A stretch of 46,489 bases of DNA, taken from NCBI GenBank assembly GCA_016927755.1, contig JAFGLZ010000107.1, positions 1 through 46,489 of the forward strand. The letters are read 5' to 3'. Source of the stretch: Phycisphaerae bacterium. GTDB taxonomy: Bacteria; Planctomycetota; Phycisphaerae; UBA1845; JAFGLZ01. Both the position numbers and the translations under genes were made by a program. Below are positions 41,095-46,489 of this stretch, in pieces. Numbering within the stretch: position 1 is the stretch's first letter; every line of letters starts with the position of its first letter. The notes beneath the pieces are model-generated. The model did no database searches. It had not been told where the DNA came from and saw only the letters and a program-made list of their open reading frames with translations.

Positions 41095-44007
41095 TCAGTT
41101 CAACGAAGGATGCACCACCTCGCCCCGCGCCTGCGCCTCCGTCCGCTCATATGCCCCGTAGAACTCGCTGTTGCAGTCGAGCCACAACGTGATCCGATGG
41201 AAATCCTCTGCCGGTAGCGCCACCCCGTGATGCCCCTTGTCCAGATACCCAAGCAGCTTCGACGCCCTCGCGCCGAACCCCCCCGCGACCGTCCTGCTCC
41301 CGCCGTGCACGCCCGTCTTGATCGAGCCGTCGCTCACGTGGAAGTAGAACCCGTACTTGCCCGCCAGGTTGCCGTACGATCGGGTCCAGCCGAACTTGCC
41401 GTCCGCCGCGCCGCTCAGGTCCACCGCCTTCTTCTCGCGATGACACCCAACGCAGTGCCGATCCAGCACCGGCTGCACCAGTCGCACGTAGCTGAACGGG
41501 TTCGCCCCCTCCACATCCGGCTCGATCGCCGACGGCCCCCGCCGAAGCGCCGTCGGCGTGCCCGACGCTCGCGGCCGGGCGTTCTGCTTCGACTCGTGAC
41601 AACCCTGACACACGAGTTGCTCCCCTGCGTGAACGTACGTCCCCGATCGCATCGACTGCACCGCCATGCCGCGCTCGTCCACCGCCTGGAAGTAGATCAG
41701 CTTGCCCACCGGCGCCTCGAAGTGCGCGCTCCCGTCCGCCTCCACCGGCACCGTGCCCAAGACCGTCCGCGCGTTCGTCATCGCCCCGACGCCGATCCGC
41801 GGCTTGTTCGCCGGTGGCGTCGTCTTCGGCAAGACCTGGATCACCCGAAGCGCCTTGATCTTCGCCCCCTCAGGCCACTCGAAGTCGCTGTCGTAAACGT
41901 TCATCACCGTGATCGTCGCCGGACGATCGCCCAGAGCCCGCCTCGCCGCGAGCGTCTGCGTCGTCCGATCCGGAATCACCGGCGGCACCGGCCGCGCCCC
42001 CAGCGGAATCGGGCTCATGCACGGGATCGCCGGATCGCGATACAGCAGCTCCCTGTTGCCGAACCGGTCGATCCAGTAGATCCCGTGATCCTTCACATCC
42101 GCGTCATACGCGCACAGATAGTCGTCCTCGCTCAGCGGCCACGGCGTGCCGTAGGCCATGTAATTGGCCGTGACCAACTTGCCGCCGTACGACTCGGGGA
42201 AGGGCGCCTCCGGCGTGATCCGCTCGAGTTGCGACATCGCCCCGTTGTCCGGCACGCGCGGGTCGATCAACACCAGCGACCCGAACGCGTGTCCGTGGTG
42301 CGCCGCCGCCGTCGCCACGAACTTCGGCGAGCCGGGAACCGCCCGGATGCTCATCTCCATCCAAGGCCGGCTCTCCCGCGCCAGCGGGTAATTCCCGTGG
42401 AATGAGCGCGGGTCCCGCCCGTCCGGGTAGCACGTCCAGATGTGATGCGCCACATTCGTGTCCCGGTCGATGTAGTCCCACCGCGTATAGACGATCATCC
42501 CGTCGTTCGTGACGCTCGGATGCCACTCCTGCGTCTCGTGAAAGCTCAGACACACGATGTCGCCGCCGTCCGCCGCCATCGAGTACAGCGTGTAGTTCGG
42601 CGAGTCGTACGGCGGGGCCGATCCTCCGCAACGCAGAAACCCCCCGCGCCGCGTCGAAACGAACGCGATCCGCCCGTCCGGCAGCCGGCACGGATCGAAA
42701 TCATCCCACGGCCCGTCCGTAAGCTGAACCAACCCCGTGCCGTCCACGTTCACCTTGAAGATGTGGAAGCTCGCCCGAGGCGACCACTCCACCCCCTCCG
42801 CCCCGCACTCCGTGTAGGCGAACAGAATCGTCTTGCCGTCGAACGACAGCTCCGGCGACAGATACGCACCCGCCGTCAGCCGCCGCCCCTTCAGCCTCCC
42901 GTTCTCGACCACGCTGTCCCTCAGCACGTCCACCAGCCTCGGCTCATCCCCGAACGGATCCGCCAGCACGAACAGCCCGCCACCCGCCTTCGCCGCGAAG
43001 CCGTAGTACTGATGTACCATGTGATACAAGCTGCCCGGATGATGCCGCTTGATGAAGAGGATCCCGTCGAAGTCCAGCCGCGGATTACAGAACGCGATCC
43101 GACGCGCGACCCGGCAAGCGTCGAGATAGACCGCCTTGCGAGCCGCCTCGTCCGCCCCGCCCATCGACACCCGCCTCTCGACCTTCGCCAGATCCGCCAG
43201 CAACGCCTCCAGCCGAGCCCGCGTCGCCCCGCTCCTCAAACGCCCCGCAAGCTTGCGAGCCCGATCAATCACCAGCCGCGTGTGCGCTGGCGAGAACGGC
43301 GTCCCTCGAAGCATCGACGGTCGCGCCGCAACAACCTCGTGCCCCTTCGTCCCGGCATAAGAGTACGGCCCCACGCTCTTTTGATTCGCCGGCGCGTATA
43401 GCGCCACGTTTCGCTTGGGTCCCTCGGCGAGGTACACCTCCACCTCATCCAGCGCGAACGAGCACCGCCCCGGCACCTGCAGCCGAACGACCCGCGCCCT
43501 GACGTCCTCATCCTTCAGTTCGACGACGAGCGGCTTCTTCTCCTTGACGCCGAAGAACGGCTTGCCGTCATGCCGATAGATCTCGCGGAACTCCGTCGCC
43601 AGCGGGTCGTCCGCCACGAGGATCCGCAGGTTCCGCGCCCTCCTGGCGTTGTCGTTGTCCGTGCGGTTGTAGACCACGACGCGCCCCAGCCGGCAGACCT
43701 CGCCCAGGTCCACCTGCCACCACGGGTCCTCCTCGTTGCTGGCCGTATGAAAGCCCACTGTGCCCGTCTTGACCCCGTCACACCCGCCCGCCGCGTCCTC
43801 GATCGTCGTAACGCCGCGCTCGTTCCTCGGCAGCTCCGCCTTCGCCGCCTCCGCCGCGAACCCCCGGTCCGCCGCGATCCAGTCCGCCTCCACAAGCGCC
43901 CGAATCGAATCCCCCACGCCAGACGTCTCGCCTCTCGCGGACGCAGCGCTCGCAAAGAACACGGACAGAACCAGCACGATCCCGCAACAACCAAGCAAGA
44001 CTCTCAT
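41095..44007 (-). CDS. HzsA-like dihaem protein B with N-terminal F5/8C (discoidin) domain
   Basis: A 970-residue protein. ATG 44007 follows GGGGAGAAGGAC and starts a leader (MRVLLGCCGIVLVLSVFFAS). The frame is open to 44205, but that extension only translates the repeats upstream. Modules: discoidin domain (about 55-200, WWQVDLGEVCRLGRVVVYNR), helical linker, propeller (LSFDGKTILFAYTECG, DDFDPCRLPDGRIAFVSTRR, EWHPSVTNDGMIVYTRWDYI), HzsA middle-domain-like part (LRVIQVLPKTTPPANKPRIG, VLGTVPVEADGSAHF), and two haem sites, CQGCH (800-804) and CVGCH (852-856). The tail (YGFYFHVSDGSIKTGVHGGS, LTLWLD-like end) is nearly identical in plan to paralog C. Paralog A carries NPCBM where B has discoidin, so the binding module has been swapped. 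Redox function is inferred from the haem motifs. Confidence 0.82.
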   Translation of the reverse strand: MRVLLGCCGIVLVLSVFFASAASARGETSGVGDSIRALVEADWIAADRGFAAEAAKAELPRNERGVTTIEDAAGGCDGVKTGTVGFHTASNEEDPWWQVDLGEVCRLGRVVVYNRTDNDNARRARNLRILVADDPLATEFREIYRHDGKPFFGVKEKKPLVVELKDEDVRARVVRLQVPGRCSFALDEVEVYLAEGPKRNVALYAPANQKSVGPYSYAGTKGHEVVAARPSMLRGTPFSPAHTRLVIDRARKLAGRLRSGATRARLEALLADLAKVERRVSMGGADEAARKAVYLDACRVARRIAFCNPRLDFDGILFIKRHHPGSLYHMVHQYYGFAAKAGGGLFVLADPFGDEPRLVDVLRDSVVENGRLKGRRLTAGAYLSPELSFDGKTILFAYTECGAEGVEWSPRASFHIFKVNVDGTGLVQLTDGPWDDFDPCRLPDGRIAFVSTRRGGFLRCGGSAPPYDSPNYTLYSMAADGGDIVCLSFHETQEWHPSVTNDGMIVYTRWDYIDRDTNVAHHIWTCYPDGRDPRSFHGNYPLARESRPWMEMSIRAVPGSPKFVATAAAHHGHAFGSLVLIDPRVPDNGAMSQLERITPEAPFPESYGGKLVTANYMAYGTPWPLSEDDYLCAYDADVKDHGIYWIDRFGNRELLYRDPAIPCMSPIPLGARPVPPVIPDRTTQTLAARRALGDRPATITVMNVYDSDFEWPEGAKIKALRVIQVLPKTTPPANKPRIGVGAMTNARTVLGTVPVEADGSAHFEAPVGKLIYFQAVDERGMAVQSMRSGTYVHAGEQLVCQGCHESKQNARPRASGTPTALRRGPSAIEPDVEGANPFSYVRLVQPVLDRHCVGCHREKKAVDLSGAADGKFGWTRSYGNLAGKYGFYFHVSDGSIKTGVHGGSRTVAGGFGARASKLLGYLDKGHHGVALPAEDFHRITLWLDCNSEFYGAYERTEAQARGEVVHPSLN

Positions 44008-44050
44008 GCCGTCCTTCTCCCCATCACCCAAAGGGCGCCGCATCGCTCGC

Positions 44051-44073
44051 GTAGCACGGGCATCTTGCCCGTG
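44051..44073. repeat. dispersed hairpin repeat, copy 2 (GTAGCACGGGCATCTTGCCCGTG)
   Basis: Perfect arms CACGGGCA and TGCCCGTG around TCT, one base different from the copy at 38174. It lies 44 bases upstream of the HzsA-like B start codon, within its probable 5' leader, where a stem could affect expression. Confidence 0.7.
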
Positions 44074-44134
44074 ACCTTCCCCCCACCAGCAACCCCGAAG
44101 TACGAATGCTCCCGCGAACCCGCCTACCACCAGA

Positions 44135-44151
44135 AGCCCCGATAGGGGCGA
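44135..44151. repeat. AGCCCCGATAGGGGCGA hairpin unit 1
   Basis: GCCCC/GGGGC arms around GATA. The unit with its flank (CACCAGAAGCCCCGATAGGG) recurs 70 bases downstream in altered form at 44205-44221. Confidence 0.6.
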
Positions 44152-44160
44152 TAGGCAATA

Positions 44161-44183
44161 GCCCACGGCGCGAGCCGTGGGGG
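44161..44183. repeat. inverted repeat GCCCACGGC/GCCGTGGGG
   Basis: GCCCACGGCGCGAGCCGTGGGGG forms a strong stem with a GCGA loop. A relative is at 33836-33855. It lies between the two GCCCC/GGGGC units, so three stems occur in under 90 bases. Confidence 0.6.
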
Positions 44184-44204
44184 CCAGACCCGCCACCCAC
44201 CACA

Positions 44205-44221
44205 AGCCCCGTCAGGGGCGA
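44205..44221. repeat. AGCCCCGTCAGGGGCGA hairpin unit 2
   Basis: Same arms as 44135-44151 with GTCA in the loop. The flanks CACCACAAG (before) and ACACAATGCC (after) match CACCAGAAG and ATAGGCAATAGCC of unit 1 with small differences. Confidence 0.6.
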
Positions 44222-44321
44222 CACAATGCCTTTCGGTCCGCCCGGGTGCCCCATGGTTTCCCGCCTGTAGCGGACGGGCAGCTCGAATTCGACGCGCATC
44301 TCACGCAACCACCGCGAACCG

Positions 44322-46489
44322 TCAATTCAACGAAGGCCGCACCACCTCACCCTTCGCCTGCGCCTGCGTATTCTCATAGCTCCCATAGAACTCGCTGTTA
44401 CAGTCCAGCCAAAGCGTCAGCCGCCGATACTCCTCCGGCGACAGCTTCACCCCATGATGCCGCTCGTCCATGAACCCAGGCAGCTTCGACGCCCGGGCCC
44501 CGAACTCCCCCGGAACCGTCCGGCTCCCGCCGTGAATGCCCGTCTTGATCGAGCCGTTCCGTACGTGGAAGTAGAACCCGTACTTCTCCGCCAGGTTCAC
44601 GTACGACCGCGTCCACCCGTGCTTGCCCTCGATCGCCCCGCCCAGGTCCACCGCCTTCTCCGCCCGATGACACCCGACGCAGTGCCGATCCAGCACAGGC
44701 TGAACCAGCCGAACGTAGCTGAACGGGTTCGAGCCGTCCGCCTCCGCCCGAATCTCCGACGGCCCGCGCCGAAGCGCCAGCGGCGTCGTTACCGGCGGTG
44801 GTGGCGTCCGATGCTTCACCTCATGACAGCCCTGACACCGCAACTCCTCCCCGGCGTGAACGTACGTCGCCGACCGCATCGACTGCACCGCCATCCCCCG
44901 TTCGTCCAGCGCCTGGAAGTAGATCGCCTTGCCGACCGGCGCCTTGAAGTACACGCTCCCGTCCGGCTCCACCGGAACCGTACCCAACACCGCCCGCGCA
45001 TTCGTCTGATCCGCCACCCCGATCCGAGGCTCGTTCGGCGGCGCCGTCGTCTTGGGCAGCGCCTGAATGACCCGTAGCGACCTCACCTTCGCCCCCGCCG
45101 GCCACTCGAAGTCGCTGTCATACACGTTCATCACCGCGATCGTCTCCGTGCCGTCGCCCCCCTCCGGCGACTTGGCCGTCTGAGTCGTCCGTGTCGGAAT
45201 CAGCGGCGGCATCGGCCGCCCCCGGAGCGGAATCGGGCTCAGACACGCGATCTTCTCGTCGCGATACAACAGCTCCTTGTTCCCGAAGCGGTCGATCCAG
45301 TAGATCCCATGGCACTTCGCGCCCGGGTCATAGACGCACAGATAGTCGTCCTCGCTCAACGGCCACGGCGTCGCGTACACCATATAGTCCTTGATCTTCG
45401 ACTTGCCCCCCTCCGCCTCGGGAAACGGCACCTCCGGCGTCAGCCGCGTGAGCTGCGACATCGACCGATCGTCCGGAACCCCCGGGTCGATCAGCACCAG
45501 CGACCCGAACGCGTGCCCGTGGTGCGCCGCCGCCGTCGCCACGTACCTCGTCGACCCGGGAATCGCCCGAATGCTCATCTCCATCCAAGGCCGGCTCTCG
45601 CGCTTCACCGGATAGTTCCCGTGAAACGTCCGCGGATCCCGCCCGTCCGGGAAACACGTCCAGATGTGATGCGCCACGTTCGTGTCGCGATCGACGTAGT
45701 CCCACCGCGTATACAGCAGCATCCCGTCGTTCCCCACGCTCGGATGCCACTCGTGCGTCTCGTGATAGCTCAGACAGATGACGTCGCTCCCGTCCGGCCG
45801 CATCGAGAAGAGCGTATACGTCGGACAGTGCCGCCCGCATCGCAGATACCCCCCGCGACGCTCGCTGATAAACGCCACCCGACCGTTAGGCAAGAAGCAC
45901 GGGTCGAAATCGTTCCACGGCCCATCCGTAAGCTGCGCCAGCCCGGTCCCGTCGGCATTGATCTTGAAGATGTGAAAGCAGCTCTCGGGCTTCCACTCCA
46001 AGTCCTTACCCTTACCCTCCGTGTAGGCGAACAGAATCGTCTCGCCGTCGAACGAAACCTCCGGAGACACGAACGCCCCCGGCGCTAACCGGCGACCCTT
46101 CAGCCGACCGCTCTCCACCACCGCCCTCTCGAGCAGATCCCTCACCCGCGGCGCCGCCCCGAACGGATCGTCCAGAACGAACACACCGCCACCGGCCACG
46201 GCGTTGAACCCGTAGTACTGATCGCACATGTGGAACACGCCCTTCGGGTCGTGCCGCTTGACGAACAGGATCTTGTCGAACCCGAGCAGAGGGTTGAGAA
46301 AGGCGATCCGCCGGATGATCCCCCGAGCCTCCAAGTACAGAGCGCGCCGATCCGCCTCCGACCCCTTGCCCCCACCCCCCGACACCGCCGCAAGCCGACC
46401 CTCCAGCGAATCCAACTCCCCGACCAGCCGCGCCATCGCCGCCTCCGGTCCGGCGTCTTCCTGTAACGCAGGCATCCCTGCCTGCCTCC
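44322..46489 (-). CDS. HzsA-like dihaem protein C, N-terminus cut by window edge
   Basis: The frame is open to the right edge; at least 717 residues from an internal ATG at 46475 are visible. Content follows paralog B: helical linker (ADRRALYLEARGIIRRIAFL), propeller (VSFDGETILFAYTEGKG, NDFDPCFLPNGRVAFISERR, HEWHPSVGNDGMLLYTRWDY), HzsA middle-domain-like part (LRVIQALPKTTAPPNEPRIG), CQGCH, CVGCH, and the shared tail (YGFYFHVRNGSIKTGIHGGS). Paralogs A and B have about 240 more N-terminal residues with a leader and a binding module, so this copy probably continues beyond the window. Near the edge the frame runs through a hairpin repeat (46463-46486), which would encode RQAGMPALQ. So either the repeat sits inside the coding region or the gene starts here without an export signal. 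Confidence 0.8.
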   Translation of the reverse strand, partial: RQAGMPALQEDAGPEAAMARLVGELDSLEGRLAAVSGGGGKGSEADRRALYLEARGIIRRIAFLNPLLGFDKILFVKRHDPKGVFHMCDQYYGFNAVAGGGVFVLDDPFGAAPRVRDLLERAVVESGRLKGRRLAPGAFVSPEVSFDGETILFAYTEGKGKDLEWKPESCFHIFKINADGTGLAQLTDGPWNDFDPCFLPNGRVAFISERRGGYLRCGRHCPTYTLFSMRPDGSDVICLSYHETHEWHPSVGNDGMLLYTRWDYVDRDTNVAHHIWTCFPDGRDPRTFHGNYPVKRESRPWMEMSIRAIPGSTRYVATAAAHHGHAFGSLVLIDPGVPDDRSMSQLTRLTPEVPFPEAEGGKSKIKDYMVYATPWPLSEDDYLCVYDPGAKCHGIYWIDRFGNKELLYRDEKIACLSPIPLRGRPMPPLIPTRTTQTAKSPEGGDGTETIAVMNVYDSDFEWPAGAKVRSLRVIQALPKTTAPPNEPRIGVADQTNARAVLGTVPVEPDGSVYFKAPVGKAIYFQALDERGMAVQSMRSATYVHAGEELRCQGCHEVKHRTPPPPVTTPLALRRGPSEIRAEADGSNPFSYVRLVQPVLDRHCVGCHRAEKAVDLGGAIEGKHGWTRSYVNLAEKYGFYFHVRNGSIKTGIHGGSRTVPGEFGARASKLPGFMDERHHGVKLSPEEYRRLTLWLDCNSEFYGSYENTQAQAKGEVVRPSLN
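46463..46486. repeat. hairpin repeat GTAACGCAGGCATCCCTGCCTGCC
   Basis: Arms GCAGGCA and TGCCTGC around TCCC. It has the same GGCATC-n-TGCC core as the 38174 and 44051 elements, with different outer arms. It overlaps the visible 5' end of the HzsA-like C frame. Confidence 0.6.

Larger units (their letters stand above)
44008..44321. other. repeat-rich spacer between HzsA-like C and B
   Basis: 314 bases with no gene, holding at least four hairpin elements (annotated separately), imperfect copies of one unit about 70 bases apart, and a further stem near CCCGCCTGTAGCGGACGGG (44269-44287). Open frames through it are the repeats read as protein. Confidence 0.6.

Noticed and set aside
41227..42405. 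392-codon plus-strand open frame (and similar ones at 42442-43401 and 45309-46088)
   Set aside because: Antisense to the HzsA-like paralogs; the same low-complexity Arg/His translation appears opposite both B and C, as expected for shadows of paralogs.
44100..44300. CRISPR array in the repeat-rich spacer
   Set aside because: Only two imperfect unit copies, each a strong palindrome, no regular spacers and no cas genes.
1..46489. tRNA, rRNA, riboswitch or insertion sequence with transposase
   Set aside because: None recognised on either strand by reading; no transposase-like protein is encoded.

Overview
The window is a GC-rich, gene-dense stretch made almost entirely of large secreted proteins: carbohydrate-active enzymes, beta-propeller proteins and c-type haem proteins. 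No housekeeping genes, rRNA or tRNA were seen. Several things together suggest a PVC-group bacterium, most likely Planctomycetota or a related lineage (Lentisphaerota, Kiritimatiellae, Hydrogenedentota): NPCBM, F5/8C and CBM9 modules on huge exported enzymes, LVIVD and FG-GAP propellers, Tat-exported enzymes, multi-paralog cytochromes resembling the hydrazine synthase alpha subunit, no TonB/SusCD pair, and interspersed short hairpin repeats. This assignment is inference; nothing in the window is a phylogenetic marker.

Left part (1-15.7 kb, mosaic strands). In order: a heparinase II/III-like lyase cut by the left edge (-), an orphan Tat leader, a modular CBM9/F5-8C/GH-A hydrolase (-), a secreted FG-GAP propeller (+), a large clan GH-A-like hydrolase (-), a C-terminal gene remnant (+), a translationally coupled pair made of a CxxCH chimera and an LVIVD propeller (-), a GH33-type sialidase (-), another C-terminal remnant (+) and a secreted metallo-beta-lactamase-fold protein (+).

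Middle part (15.8-30.8 kb). This holds a neutral-ceramidase-family protein (+), a second BNR/sialidase-like protein (-) divergent from a GH89 alpha-N-acetylglucosaminidase (+), an unclassified TIM-barrel hydrolase with chitobiase-C-like repeats and NPCBM (-), a GH101/GH129-related hydrolase (+), and a GH127-SGNH fusion (-) with a probable leaderless promoter. Two decayed genes follow, one with an internal deletion and one with a frameshift.

Right part (30.8-46.5 kb, all minus). Gene order along transcription is HzsA-like C (cut by the right edge), HzsA-like B, a Tat-exported hydrolase-like protein, GH36 alpha-galactosidase-NPCBM, an SMP-30/NHL-like propeller and HzsA-like A. Hairpin repeats lie in the spacers.

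Working model (inference): an exported enzyme set for sialylated, GlcNAc/GalNAc/Gal-containing glycoconjugates. Sialidases, GH89, GH129-like, GH36, ceramidase-like and GH127/esterase-like activities would act together. The most unusual element is the set of three dihaem HzsA-like proteins with different putative glycan-binding N-terminal modules, placed among the glycosidases.
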